This document shows, piece after piece, positions 17,164-26,503 of a stretch of DNA of 64,000 bases. The position numbers and the translations under genes were made by a program. The stretch is taken from contig NZ_FXAK01000005.1 of the NCBI RefSeq assembly GCF_900177515.1, positions 61,001 through 125,000 on the forward strand, given 5' to 3'. This DNA is from Azospirillum oryzae (GTDB lineage: Bacteria; Pseudomonadota; Alphaproteobacteria; Azospirillales; Azospirillaceae). Numbering within the stretch: position 1 is the first letter of the stretch; the number at the start of each line of letters is the position of its first letter. Below the pieces are notes generated by a model, which was given only the letters and a program-made list of their open reading frames with translations, was not told where the DNA came from and did no database searches.

Positions 17164-18728
17164 GCCGCGGTCTCGCCATAGGCGCGGCGGAGTTCGCGCT
17201 TCAGCAGCTTGCCGGCGGTGTTGCGCGGCAGGCTTTCGACGAAATGCACCTGCTTGGGCAGCTTGAACGGAGCCAGATGGCCGCGGCAATGGGCGATCAG
17301 CCCTTCCGCATCCACGCTCTGGCCGCTGCGCAGGACGACGAAGGCTGTCACCGCCTCGATCCATTTCGGATCGGGCAGAGCCACGACCGCCACCTCGGCG
17401 ACGGCGGGATGGGTGTAGATCGCCTCCTCCACCTCGCGGCTGGCGACCACCACGCCGCCGGTGTTGATGACGTCCTTGATGCGGTCGACGATGTAGAGAT
17501 AGCCGGCCTCATCCAGATAGCCGACGTCTCCCGAATGGAACCAGCCGCCCTGAAACGCCTCCTCCGTCTCTCGCTCTTTGCCCCAATAGCCGACCATCAG
17601 CTGGGGGGAGCGGTGGACGATCTCGCCATGGGTGCCCGGCGGCACGTCGTTCATGTCCAGATCGACCACCCGCGTTTCGACATTCAGCACCGGTCGGCCG
17701 GCGGAGGCGGGGCGCTCCTCATGCTCCTCCGGCGCGAGCACGGTGGCGAGCGGACCGATCTCGCTCTGGCCGTAGCAGTTGAAGGCGCGCGCGTTGGGCA
17801 GGCGCCGGCGAAGCTCCTGCAGCACCGGAACCGGCATGATCGAGGCGCCGTAATAGAGCTTTTCCAGCGATCCCAGATCATGCGCGTCGAAATCGGCATG
17901 GCGCAGCAGCCCGACCCAGACGGTGGGCGGCGCGAAGAAGGAGGTGATGCGGTGCGCCTCGATCAGTTCCAGGCATTGCTTAAGCGCCGGGGCCTGGATC
18001 AGCAGGGTGGTGGCGCCGACCATCAGTTGCGGTATCAGGAAGACGTGCATCTGCGCCGAATGGTAGAGCGGCAGCGCCGCAAGCGCCCGGTCGCTTTCAG
18101 CAAAGCGGCAGTCGTGGATGGCGCTTTCATACTCCGCCAGCAGGCTGCCGTGGGTCATCATCGCGCCCTTCGGCGCCGCCGTGGTGCCGGAGGTGTAGAG
18201 AAGCTGAACCACCGTGTCGGCATCCACCACCACCTCGATGTCCGCCGACGCGCCCGCATCCTGCGCGATGGCCAACACGTCCAGCTCGCCGGTGCCGGCG
18301 GCCAGCGTCCCGATCCAGTCCAGCCGCGCGGCCTCACCGGCATCGGCCAGGGGGGCGGCCAGATCGGCGTCGTGCAGCACCATCCGCGCGCCGGACTGGG
18401 TCAGGATGTAGGACAGCTCCTCCCCCGTCAGGGCGTAGTTGACCGGCACATGGATGAAGCCGCCGACCGCGCAGCCCAGCCACGCCACGACATAGGCGTC
18501 GGAATTGCGCCCGAAGGCAGCCACCCGGTCCCCCCGCTTCAGTCCCATGTCCGTGAACCGCCGGGCCACCCGCTTCGCGGCGGTGTGCAGGTCGATGAAG
18601 CTCCACTCCCGCCCTTCATAGCGGAGCGCGATGCGGCCGCCATGCCGCCGCGCTGCCCGCGCCAGAGCGCCGCCGATGCTGATGCCGCGCGCCGCGGCGA
18701 TCGCGTTGTTCGCAATGTCCATAGGCAT
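17160..18728 (-). CDS. Fatty-acyl-CoA synthetase / AMP-dependent CoA ligase
   Basis: A 522-residue ANL-superfamily ligase. Signatures: LLYTSGTTAAPKGAMMTHGS (P-loop), FNCYGQSEIGP (motif with the adenine-contacting Tyr-Gly-Gln-Ser-Glu), GWFHSGDVGYLDEAGYLYI and the C-terminal catalytic Lys in PRNTAGKLLKRELR. It activates a carboxylic acid to the acyl-CoA through an acyl-adenylate. ATG 18728 is preferred because GGGAGG lies 6 nt upstream; an upstream ATG (18752) lacks one. Translation is coupled to the acyl-CoA dehydrogenase. A TetR gene is divergent, with palindromes between, so repression relieved by an acyl-CoA or acid is likely. Confidence 0.94.
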   Translation of the reverse strand: MPMDIANNAIAAARGISIGGALARAARRHGGRIALRYEGREWSFIDLHTAAKRVARRFTDMGLKRGDRVAAFGRNSDAYVVAWLGCAVGGFIHVPVNYALTGEELSYILTQSGARMVLHDADLAAPLADAGEAARLDWIGTLAAGTGELDVLAIAQDAGASADIEVVVDADTVVQLLYTSGTTAAPKGAMMTHGSLLAEYESAIHDCRFAESDRALAALPLYHSAQMHVFLIPQLMVGATTLLIQAPALKQCLELIEAHRITSFFAPPTVWVGLLRHADFDAHDLGSLEKLYYGASIMPVPVLQELRRRLPNARAFNCYGQSEIGPLATVLAPEEHEERPASAGRPVLNVETRVVDLDMNDVPPGTHGEIVHRSPQLMVGYWGKERETEEAFQGGWFHSGDVGYLDEAGYLYIVDRIKDVINTGGVVVASREVEEAIYTHPAVAEVAVVALPDPKWIEAVTAFVVLRSGQSVDAEGLIAHCRGHLAPFKLPKQVHFVESLPRNTAGKLLKRELRRAYGETAA

Positions 18729-18774
18729 GCGTGTCCTCCCGGTATTCTTCATTTTTACTGGCAGGAACCAAAGT

Positions 18775-18786
18775 TACTTGAAAGTA
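18775..18786. promoter_or_regulatory. Short inverted repeat between ligase and TetR genes
   Basis: TACTT-GA-AAGTA, perfect 5-bp arms with two central bases, in the AT-richer divergent promoter region. A possible TetR-type half of a composite operator; no proof. Confidence 0.35.
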
Positions 18787-18799
18787 GGATCGGAAACAA

Positions 18800-18814
18800 G
18801 TTTGCTTAGCGAAC
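18800..18814. promoter_or_regulatory. Candidate TetR operator
   Basis: GTTTGCTTAGCGAAC is a 15-bp imperfect palindrome (6 of 7 arm positions match around a central T). It lies in the gap between the acyl-CoA ligase and the divergent TetR gene, where TetR repressors usually bind to control both directions. Confidence 0.45.
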
Positions 18815-18918
18815 GGACAAACGCTGCCCCTGGACATGGGCACCGGCAAGTGGGAAAGCGATGGGCCGGAATGTCCGGGGAATGGTTTTGGGAAATGAGC
18901 GAAGGGAGCCTGCGCCGA

Positions 18919-19536
18919 ATGTCGGACTCGCCGTGGAAGACCGCCGCCGACCGCCGCAGCGAGCGCGAGGAAAAGCGGATCGCCGTGTTGCGAACCGCGG
19001 CGCAGGCGTTCAACGAGCTTGGCTATCACGCAACCTCGCTGGACGATATCGCCCGGCGTCTGAACGTCACCAAGCCGACAATCTATTATTACGTGAAGAA
19101 CAAGGAGGAGATCCTGTTCGAATGCGTGCGGATCGGGCTGGAACTGCTCGACAACGCATCAAGCGAAGTGATCGGCCATGGCGGCAGCGCCCATGACGAG
19201 CTGGTGGCGGTCATGACCACCTATGTCGGCATCGTCACCATGGATTTCGGCATGTGCGTGATCCGCGTCGGCGAGGAGCCGCTGACCGAGGAGAGCCGCC
19301 GAACCCTGCGCGGCCTGAAGCGCCGCATCGACCTGAAGTTCCGCAGGCTGATCGAGCGCGGCATCGCAGAGGGCAGCATCGCCCCCTGCGATCCGAAGAT
19401 CGCCGCCTTCACCCTGTCGGGCGCGCTCAGCTGGGTCGCGCGCTGGTATCGTCCGGACGGCGACCTGGATCCGACGGAGATCTCCCGCCAGTCCATCGCC
19501 CTGCTGCTGAACGGCCTGCGCCCGCGCCGGGAATGA
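18919..19536 (+). CDS. TetR-family transcriptional regulator
   Basis: A regulator of about 205 residues. The N-terminal helix-turn-helix reads FNELGYHATSLDDIARRLNV followed by TKPTIYYYVKNKEEIL, the standard TetR signature; the rest is a helical ligand-binding domain. ATG 18919 is preferred because AAGGGAG lies about 10 nt upstream; in-frame ATG 18895 would add eight residues. It is divergent from the acyl-CoA ligase and dehydrogenase genes, so it probably controls them in response to an acyl-CoA or related acid. The related neighbours make a fatty-acid-degradation role likely, but the effector is unknown. Confidence 0.92.
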   Translation: MSDSPWKTAADRRSEREEKRIAVLRTAAQAFNELGYHATSLDDIARRLNVTKPTIYYYVKNKEEILFECVRIGLELLDNASSEVIGHGGSAHDELVAVMTTYVGIVTMDFGMCVIRVGEEPLTEESRRTLRGLKRRIDLKFRRLIERGIAEGSIAPCDPKIAAFTLSGALSWVARWYRPDGDLDPTEISRQSIALLLNGLRPRRE

Positions 19537-19564
19537 TTCGACGACGGAGCCTGAGCCTCGTGCT

Positions 19565-19768
19565 TCAGCCCGGTTTGCCGGATTTGGTTTCGGGCCGCAT
19601 CTTCGCCGGATTGGTCGGGTTGTGGGCGCCTTCTGCGTCCTGCTGGACGTTGTATTTGCTGTGGCTCCCACCCTTGGGCTTGTCGCTGTTGCGATCGGTG
19701 GGCGGCCCCTGGTCGCCATGCGGCTGGCTGGTGTCGCCGCCGGTTCGGCGGGTGGTCTCGTCGGCCAT
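19565..19768 (-). CDS. Small, very hydrophilic protein of unknown function
   Basis: A 67-residue protein without hydrophobic segments, rich in Asp, Gly, Lys, Asn, Pro, Gln and Ser, starting MADETTRRTGGDTSQPHGD and ending PAKMRPETKSGKPG. It looks intrinsically disordered. The start is supported by GAAGGAGG located 5 nt upstream of ATG 19768, one of the best ribosome-binding sites in the region. It converges on the TetR gene with 28 nt between stops. A similar kind of small polar protein is encoded at 36294-36527. Function unknown; a stress-related or desiccation-related role is possible but unproven. Confidence 0.75.
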   Translation of the reverse strand: MADETTRRTGGDTSQPHGDQGPPTDRNSDKPKGGSHSKYNVQQDAEGAHNPTNPAKMRPETKSGKPG

Positions 19769-20023
19769 TGCATCCTCCTTCCAGATGATGGATGACCGCT
19801 CAACCGGTGCGAGGCGGTGAACGTTCCCGGTCGTGATGATAGGCCGGAAGCGTGTGGGTTCATAAGCTGCCGCCCGTCTATGATCGGCCGCTGAACTCTT
19901 TCGTACGCATATCAGGGTATGAAGAAAAAGGGGGCATCCACCGCCGTTTGCTGGCAATCCGGAACTGCCGCGCTTGCGTACAACGATCCTCGAGAGGCAC
20001 CTAAACCGAGGATCGTCCAAAAC

Positions 20024-21385
20024 ATGACCGTCGAGCTGACAGATGCGCAGGTGAAGCGACTTGCCACCTTCTCCATCACCGAGGACGATCTCGCCCGGCT
20101 GCGGGGCAACCGCGAATTTGCGGAGCGGCGGCTTCCCTCGCTGCTCGACGATTGGCACCGGCATTTCGATGCGTGGCCGGAGATCCAGGCGGCCCTGAAG
20201 CAGCCCGACGTGCACGCCGCCCGTTTGGATCACTGGACGCGGGCCGCATCCGGCCGGATCGATGCCGGCTTCGCGGAATCCGCGAAGCGGCTCGCCACGC
20301 TGTTCTACAGGAACGGCGTTCCGGCTTACGCGGTGTCGATCTGCCATTACATCGTCAGTTCCAACATTGCCCGCGAGCTTGGCCTGACCGGCGGCGACGA
20401 TGGTCTGGCGGCCAACCTGTTCGGGGCCGCCGCCCGCCGCACCCGCTCCGCCCAACTGGAGACGTTGAACAAGATCGCGTGGTTCGACATGGAACTGCTT
20501 CTCGAGACCTATCGCGAGGCGGAGGAGGAGAGCAAGCGTGCCACGCTCGACCGGCTCGCCGGCACTTTCGAGGACAGTGTGAAAGGCATCGTGGAGGGCA
20601 CGGTCGCCGCCTCCAACCAGATGCAGGCCCATGCCCAGCGCATGTCGGAAATCGCCACCAGCACCAGCCGCCGCTCTTCCGACGTGGCGTCGGAAACCGA
20701 GGTCACCTCGGCCAGCATGCAGACGGTGGCCGCGGCGACCGAGCAACTCTCGATCTCCATCTCCGACATCAGCCGTCACGTCACGGAATCGTCCCGCATC
20801 TCCTCCTCCGCCGTCGACGAGGCGGAGCGGACGAAGAGCACCGTCAGCGGGCTGGTCGAGGAGGCCAAGCGCATCGGCGACGTGGTCAAGCTGATCAGCA
20901 ACATCGCCAGCCAGACCAACCTCCTGGCGCTGAACGCCACCATCGAGGCGGCGCGGGCCGGCGAGGCGGGCAAGGGCTTCGCCGTCGTCGCCAACGAGGT
21001 GAAGCACCTCGCCAACCAGACCGCCAAGGCGACGGAGGACATCTCCAGCCAGATCGCCGGGATGCAGAGCGCCGCCGGCAATGCCGCCGAGGCAATCCAC
21101 GCGGTCGGCCGCACCATCACCCACATCAACGAGATCGTCACCACCGTCGCCGCCACGGTGGAACAGCAGACCGCTGCGACCCAGGAAATCACCCGGAACG
21201 TGCAGGAGGTGGCGGTCGGCACCCGCCGGGTCACCGAATCCATCGGTCAGGTGACGCAATCCTCGTCGGAGACCGGCGGCATCGCCCAGGAGGTACTGGC
21301 CGCCGCCGGCCTGCTGCACCGGCAGGCGGATGACCTGAACCGCGGCGTCGGCGATTTCCTGACCCGCATCCGCACCGCGCGCTGA
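20024..21385 (+). CDS. Globin-like cytosolic methyl-accepting chemoreceptor
   Basis: A 453-residue soluble chemoreceptor. Residues 1-160 resemble the sensor domain of globin-coupled chemoreceptors (HemAT-like: [16 protein letters not shown] then [15 protein letters not shown]). Residues 200-450 are the signalling coiled coil with the hairpin tip [20 protein letters not shown] and [14 protein letters not shown]. There is no membrane segment. Where family members have the proximal haem His (RIGxxHxRxG), this protein reads [10 protein letters not shown], with Phe94 instead, so haem binding is doubtful. ATG 20024 is chosen over an in-frame ATG at 19919, because the extra 35 residues match no family and GAGGAT lies upstream of 20024. 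Confidence 0.88.
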   Translation: MTVELTDAQVKRLATFSITEDDLARLRGNREFAERRLPSLLDDWHRHFDAWPEIQAALKQPDVHAARLDHWTRAASGRIDAGFAESAKRLATLFYRNGVPAYAVSICHYIVSSNIARELGLTGGDDGLAANLFGAAARRTRSAQLETLNKIAWFDMELLLETYREAEEESKRATLDRLAGTFEDSVKGIVEGTVAASNQMQAHAQRMSEIATSTSRRSSDVASETEVTSASMQTVAAATEQLSISISDISRHVTESSRISSSAVDEAERTKSTVSGLVEEAKRIGDVVKLISNIASQTNLLALNATIEAARAGEAGKGFAVVANEVKHLANQTAKATEDISSQIAGMQSAAGNAAEAIHAVGRTITHINEIVTTVAATVEQQTAATQEITRNVQEVAVGTRRVTESIGQVTQSSSETGGIAQEVLAAAGLLHRQADDLNRGVGDFLTRIRTAR

Positions 21386-21494
21386 TCGGCGCACCCGCCG
21401 CGCATGGCTGCCGCGCCCGTTCATCTGCTGGACGGGCATGGCCGGCGGCAGGCAGCATGCCTGGGGTGCAAATCATTCGTACAGGTAAGAGTTC

Positions 21495-22577
21495 GTGGTC
21501 GGGACAAGGGACGGGGCGGAAGGGGGCTGGCCGAAGCTCCGCGCGCGGACAATGGCGCAATGGGCGGGGCTGCTCGCCCTGTCGGCCGCGGTGACGTTGG
21601 GATTGGAGGCGGTCGGGCTGCCGGCGGCCTGGCTGATCGGGCCGATGATCGGCGCCATCGCGCTGGGTGTCGGCGGGGCGTCCATCCGGGTGCCGCCGTC
21701 GGGCTTCACCATGGCGCAGGCGATCATCGGCTGCCTCGTCGCCCACGCCGTCACTTCGTCGATCCTGCTGTCCATCGCGCGGAACTGGCCGCTGATGCTG
21801 GGAACCGTCGGGCTGACGGTGGTGGTCAGCGGCATCGTCGGCTGGCTGTTCGTCCGCTACGGCAGCCTGCCCGGCACCACCGCCGCCTGGGGCGTATCGC
21901 CGGGCGCCGCCGCCGCCATGGTCGCCATGGCTGGGGAGTACGGGGCCGACGCCCGGCTGGTGGCGGTGATGCAGTATCTGCGCGTGGTTCTGGTGGTGCT
22001 CAGCGCCTCGCTGGTCACGCACGCGCTGACCGCCGCCCCGGACGGCGGCGCCCTGCCGGTGGCGCCGGTGGAGGCGCTGGACCTGCGCGGGCTGGCGGCG
22101 ACGCTGCTGGTCGCCGGGCTGGGCGGCTGGATCGGCCAACGGTTCCGCATCCCCTCCGGCGCGCTCCTGGTGCCGATGGTGCTGGGGGCGCTGGTCCAGG
22201 CGGGCGCCGGGGTGACCCTGCAGCTGCCGCATCTGCTGCTGACCGTCACCTACACCGTCATCGGCTGGAGCATCGGCCTGCGCTTCACCCGCGAGGTGCT
22301 GCGTCACGCGATGCGCGCCGTGCCGCAGATGCTGCTGTCGACCGGGCTGATGATCGCGCTGTGCAGCCTGTCGGCCTGGGTGCTGGTCACCCTGCTGCCG
22401 ACCGACCCGCTGACCGCCTTCCTCGCCACCAGCCCGGGCGGGCTCGATTCCGTGGTGGTGATCGCGCTGGGCACTGGGGTCGATCTGCCGCTCGTGCTGG
22501 CGCTGCAGACCTTGCGGCTGTTCGTGGTGGTGCTGTCGGGGCCGCCGCTGGCCCGGCTGATCGCCCGTTACGCCTGA
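21495..22577 (+). CDS. AbrB-family membrane protein (putative ammonia monooxygenase family)
   Basis: A 360-residue protein of about ten hydrophobic segments arranged as two similar halves: GLPAAWLIGPMIGAI and GVSPGAAAAMVAMAGEYGAD in the first, FRIPSGALLVPMVLGALVQ and ATSPGGLDSVVVIALG in the second. This is the PF05145 family, named AbrB or putative ammonia monooxygenase, but its biochemical role is not established and it is unrelated to the AbrB DNA-binding protein. Start is GTG 21495 behind AGGTAAGAG; ATG 21552 is possible. Its end overlaps the convergent sensor-kinase gene by 10 bp. Confidence 0.85.
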   Translation: MVGTRDGAEGGWPKLRARTMAQWAGLLALSAAVTLGLEAVGLPAAWLIGPMIGAIALGVGGASIRVPPSGFTMAQAIIGCLVAHAVTSSILLSIARNWPLMLGTVGLTVVVSGIVGWLFVRYGSLPGTTAAWGVSPGAAAAMVAMAGEYGADARLVAVMQYLRVVLVVLSASLVTHALTAAPDGGALPVAPVEALDLRGLAATLLVAGLGGWIGQRFRIPSGALLVPMVLGALVQAGAGVTLQLPHLLLTVTYTVIGWSIGLRFTREVLRHAMRAVPQMLLSTGLMIALCSLSAWVLVTLLPTDPLTAFLATSPGGLDSVVVIALGTGVDLPLVLALQTLRLFVVVLSGPPLARLIARYA

Positions 22578-25003
22578 AACCTGCGGAGGCCGGTGTCTTC
22601 GAGCGCACCCAGCTCGGCTTCGATGGCGGCGGCCAGATCCTCGATGCGATAGGGCTTCGCCAGAACGCGGAAGCCGTCCATGCCGCCGACACCCTCGGCA
22701 TAGCCGGTGGTCAGCACCACCGGCAAGCCGGAGCGCAGCTTTTGCGCCTCCCGCGCCAGTTCCACGCCGTTGATGGGACCCGGCATCACCACGTCGGTGC
22801 AGAGCAGGTCCGCCGCCTCCCCGTTGCGCAGGCGATCCAGCGCCTCGCGCCCGGTCGCGGCATGGGCGACGGCATAGCCCATGTCGGCCAGCGCCGCACT
22901 GACCACCGGCGCCACCACCAGATCGTCCTCCACCAGCAGGATGCGGACGCCCTGTCCGGGAGAGGGCATCCGCTCGGCGGCGATGCCGGGCTGGGCGACG
23001 TCCTGCTGCGCACGCGGAAGCAGCAGGGTGACGACCGTCCCCTTCCCCGGCCGGCTCTCCACCAACGCCGTGCCGCCCGACTGGCGGGCGAAGCCATAGA
23101 CCTGCGACAGGCCAAGCCCGGTTCCCTTGCCCACCTCCTTGGTGGTGAAGAAGGGCTCGAAGACCCGGGCGGCGATGTCGGGCGGCATGCCGGTCCCGGT
23201 GTCGGACACGCGGACGCGGACGAAGTCGCCCGACAGCCCGTCCGGCGTGCGCTCTTCGAAGGTCACGTTCGCCGCGGAGACGATCAGCCGTCCTCCGCCC
23301 GGCATGGCGTCGCGCGCATTGACCGCGAGGTTGAGCACGGCGAGTTCGAACTGGACCGGATCGGCATCGGCCCCCCACAGGCCGGGCGCCAGCTCCATCG
23401 ACACATGGATGTCGGCGCGCAAGGCGCGTTCCAGCAGGCCGTTCATGCCCAGCAGGCGGTTGCGCAGGTCGAACGGCTCGGGGCGCAGGCTCTGCTTGCG
23501 GGCGAAGGCCATCAACTGCTGGACCAGACGCGCGCCACGGTCCACCGCCTGCCGCCCGGCGTCGAGCAACTGCGGAATGCCGGGCTGCCCGCCGGCGCGC
23601 CGGCCGATCATCTGCAGACAGCCGGACACCGCCTGCAGCAGGTTGTTGAAGTCATGGGCGATGCCGCCGGTCAACTGCCCGATGGCTTCCATCTTCTGGC
23701 TCTGGCGCAGCAGGTCGCGGGCATGCTCCAACTCGGCATCGCGTTCCCGTTCCGCGGTGACGTCGCGCGCGACACAGTAGAGATATCCCTCCGCCGGGAC
23801 CGCGGTCCAGGACAGCCAGCGATAGCCGCCGTCCTTGCAGCGGAACCGGTTCTCGAACCGCAGCGTGGTCTCGCCCTGCGCCAGCCGCATCAATTCCGCC
23901 GCCGTGCGGCTGTGGTCGTCGGGATGCTCCATCCATTGGGTGCGGCGGCCGACAATCTCCTCCTCTTCCCAGCCGAGCGTGCGGGTCCAGGCCGGATTGA
24001 CACTGAGAATCGCGCCGGTCCGGTCGGCCACGCACAGCAGGTCCTGCGACACCGTCCAGATGCGGTCGCGCTCGCGGGTGCGCTGTGTAACGCGCTCTTC
24101 CAGATCGCCGTTTAGGCGGCGAAGCGCGATCTCGGCCCGCTTCAGGTCGGTGATGTCGTGCAGGGTTCCGACCAGCCGGGCAGGCCGGCCATCGGCATCG
24201 GATTCGATGCTGGCCCGACGGGCGATCCAGCGCTCCTCCCCGCTGTCGGCGCGGCGGATCCTGTATTCCGCGAACAGTTGCGGCGTCTCGTCGATGCTAC
24301 GCAAGGTATCGGCCGCCACCCAGAGATCGTCGGCATGAACCAGATCGCGGAACTGCGAAGACGGCGCCGATTTCATGGGCGGCAGACCCCAGAGGGCGAA
24401 GAACATGTCCGACCCCTCGATCCGCTCCGTGGCGAGATCCAGTTCGAAGCCCCCGACCTGACCGGCCTCCTGGGTACGGCGAAGGCGGGCTTCGCTCCGT
24501 TGCGTCGCCTGCATCGCCTTCACGCGATCCGTCGTCTCGATGACGGTACACAGCACGCCGGCCACCCGTCCGGATTCGTCCGGCACCGGGCTGTAGAACA
24601 GGTCGCACCACACCTCCTCCGGCGGGCCGTTGCGCTCCAGCATGAAGAGATGCCCGGTGTGCGTCTGCACCTCTCCCCGGAAGCCCTTTTCCAAAATCCG
24701 GCGGTTCCAGTCCCAGATTTCCGGCCATATGCCCGGTACGGTGCCGCCCAGCGCCTGCGGATGCTTGCCGCCGGCGATCAGGGCGTATCCGTCATTGTAG
24801 ATCATCCGGTGTTCCGGACCCCACATCAGCACCATCGGGATCGGAGAATGGACGATCAGGTCGACGATCGTTCTCAGGCTGCCGGGCCAACTCTCGATAG
24901 GTCCGAGGCATGTGTTAGACCAGTCGAAATCGGCAATGAGGGATCCGACGACGCCGTCCCGCAGCGACAAATGTTGTCCGGCGCCGATGTCGCTGGGGGG
25001 CAA
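22568..25003 (-). CDS. Multi-PAS hybrid sensor histidine kinase with receiver domain
   Basis: An 811-residue soluble hybrid kinase. Three PAS-like domains occupy about residues 30-430, including [20 protein letters not shown] and [19 protein letters not shown]. The HisKA domain has phospho-acceptor His in [17 protein letters not shown], followed by an ATPase domain ([36 protein letters not shown]) and a C-terminal receiver with Asp in [11 protein letters not shown]. No membrane segment is seen. The start is TTG 25003 with GGAG 7 nt upstream; no in-frame ATG precedes the first PAS-like domain. No dedicated output regulator lies beside it. It converges on the AbrB-family gene. Confidence 0.9.
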   Translation of the reverse strand: MPPSDIGAGQHLSLRDGVVGSLIADFDWSNTCLGPIESWPGSLRTIVDLIVHSPIPMVLMWGPEHRMIYNDGYALIAGGKHPQALGGTVPGIWPEIWDWNRRILEKGFRGEVQTHTGHLFMLERNGPPEEVWCDLFYSPVPDESGRVAGVLCTVIETTDRVKAMQATQRSEARLRRTQEAGQVGGFELDLATERIEGSDMFFALWGLPPMKSAPSSQFRDLVHADDLWVAADTLRSIDETPQLFAEYRIRRADSGEERWIARRASIESDADGRPARLVGTLHDITDLKRAEIALRRLNGDLEERVTQRTRERDRIWTVSQDLLCVADRTGAILSVNPAWTRTLGWEEEEIVGRRTQWMEHPDDHSRTAAELMRLAQGETTLRFENRFRCKDGGYRWLSWTAVPAEGYLYCVARDVTAERERDAELEHARDLLRQSQKMEAIGQLTGGIAHDFNNLLQAVSGCLQMIGRRAGGQPGIPQLLDAGRQAVDRGARLVQQLMAFARKQSLRPEPFDLRNRLLGMNGLLERALRADIHVSMELAPGLWGADADPVQFELAVLNLAVNARDAMPGGGRLIVSAANVTFEERTPDGLSGDFVRVRVSDTGTGMPPDIAARVFEPFFTTKEVGKGTGLGLSQVYGFARQSGGTALVESRPGKGTVVTLLLPRAQQDVAQPGIAAERMPSPGQGVRILLVEDDLVVAPVVSAALADMGYAVAHAATGREALDRLRNGEAADLLCTDVVMPGPINGVELAREAQKLRSGLPVVLTTGYAEGVGGMDGFRVLAKPYRIEDLAAAIEAELGALEDTGLRRFQA

Positions 25004-25188
25004 GGCTTGTCTCCGTCAGGGCGTCCCGATGCGACGTCTTATGTTAGATACGTTTTTCGGCTATTCCGTTCAATCGGCCGCTTGGCTAGGCCGATGGCCT
25101 GCCGGGACCCTGCAGAGACGTTGCGCCCCCGTGACCGGTGGACGTATCCTTGTTGCCCTTTCATGCCCGATTCCGGAGTGCCGCGGCA

Positions 25189-26346
25189 ATGACCGACCGT
25201 CCCCACCGTCCCGAAACCATCGCTGCCGGCGCCCTGGGCTTCGAGGACGCGGCCAGCGGCGCGGTCATCCCGCCGATCCACCCGTCCACCACCTATGTCC
25301 GCGATCCCGACAACGGCTATGGGCGCGGGCGGGTCTATGCCCGCGCCGACAACCCCACCTTCGACATTCCCGCGCGAACGATCACCGAACTGGAAAAGGG
25401 CGCCGACACGCTGTTGTTCGCTTCCGGCATGGCGGCGGCGACCGCCGTTTTCCAGGCGTTGGATCCGGGCGATCATGTGCTGGTGCCCGACGTCATGTAC
25501 TGGGCTTTCCGCAACTGGGTGCACGGCCCCGCCACCCGCTGGGGACTGAAGGTCGAGGGGGTGGACACCAGCGACACCGACGCGGTGCGTGCCGCGCTCC
25601 GTCCCGGCCAGACGCGGCTGGTCTGGGTGGAGACGCCGGCCAACCCGCTGTGGACCGTCACCGACATCGCCGCCGTCGCCGAACTGGCGCACGAGGCCGG
25701 GGCCTGGCTGGCGGTGGACAGCACGGTCGCCACGCCGGTGCTGACCCGGCCGATCGAGCTGGGCGCCGACATCGTCATGCATTCGGCGACCAAATACCTG
25801 AACGGCCATTCGGACGTCGTCGCCGGCACCCTGACCGCCGCCCGCAAGGACGAGTTCTGGGGCCGCATCAAGGCGGTGCAGACCCAGCAGGGCGGCATTC
25901 TCGGCAGCTTCGAGGCGTGGCTTCTGCAGCGCGGCCTGCGCACCCTGTTCGCCCGCGTCCGCTGGCAGAGCGCCGCCGCCATGACCCTGGCGGAGCGGCT
26001 GACCGCCCATCCGCGGGTGGCGGAGGTGCTCTATCCCGGCCTGCCCGGCTTCCACGGTCACGGCATCGCCTCCCGCCAGATGACCGGCGGCTATGGCGGC
26101 ATGCTGTCGATCCGGGTGAAGGGCGGCACCCAGGCCGCCATCGACACCGCCGCCCGCGTCGGCATCTGGCGCCGCGCCACCTCGCTCGGCGGCGTCGAGA
26201 GCCTGATCGAGCATCGCGCCAGCATCGAAGGCCCGACCTCCCCGGTGCCGGGCGACCTGCTGCGCCTGTCGGTCGGCCTGGAGTCGCCCGACGACCTTTA
26301 CGACGACCTGGATCAGGCGCTCGGCCGGGCATTCAGCCAGGGCTGA
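25189..26346 (+). CDS. Cys/Met-metabolism PLP-dependent enzyme (cystathionine beta-lyase or gamma-synthase type)
   Basis: A 385-residue type I PLP enzyme. The PLP-binding Lys lies in MHSATKYLNGHSDVVAG; LLFASGMAAATAVFQAL and the C-terminal SLGGVESLIEHRAS are further trans-sulfuration signatures. Such enzymes make or cleave cystathionine on the way to methionine or cysteine; precise activity cannot be assigned from sequence. ATG 25189 has GGAG about 10 nt upstream, and an open frame upstream to 25138 has no support. It is divergent from the hybrid kinase with a 185-bp gap and lies before the iron operon, which has its own promoter. Confidence 0.92.
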   Translation: MTDRPHRPETIAAGALGFEDAASGAVIPPIHPSTTYVRDPDNGYGRGRVYARADNPTFDIPARTITELEKGADTLLFASGMAAATAVFQALDPGDHVLVPDVMYWAFRNWVHGPATRWGLKVEGVDTSDTDAVRAALRPGQTRLVWVETPANPLWTVTDIAAVAELAHEAGAWLAVDSTVATPVLTRPIELGADIVMHSATKYLNGHSDVVAGTLTAARKDEFWGRIKAVQTQQGGILGSFEAWLLQRGLRTLFARVRWQSAAAMTLAERLTAHPRVAEVLYPGLPGFHGHGIASRQMTGGYGGMLSIRVKGGTQAAIDTAARVGIWRRATSLGGVESLIEHRASIEGPTSPVPGDLLRLSVGLESPDDLYDDLDQALGRAFSQG

Positions 26347-26414
26347 GCGGCGGGACAAATCGACGCGGCACCGGCGGCATGCGCTTTTACGAGTACCCCC
26401 AACGCGGATAGGGC

Positions 26415-26460
26415 TTGACAGTGAGAATGATTCGCGACGTTATTCGCTGAGAATAAGTCG
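26415..26460 (+). promoter_or_regulatory. Promoter with Fur-like boxes for the iron operon
   Basis: TTGACA at 26415-26420 and CGTTAT at 26438-26443, spaced by 17 bp, form a good -35/-10 pair. The spacer holds TGAGAATGATTCG (26422-26434), repeated as TGAGAATAAGTCG at 26448-26460 (11 of 13 identical). The second lies on a perfect inverted repeat TTATTC-N5-GAATAA (26440-26456) overlapping the -10. TGAGAATGATT resembles Fur boxes. Iron repression fits the downstream genes; binding is inferred. Confidence 0.7.
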
Positions 26461-26503
26461 CACTTGCTGTCATTACCGACCACCGACGTTCGAGGAGACC
26501 TCC

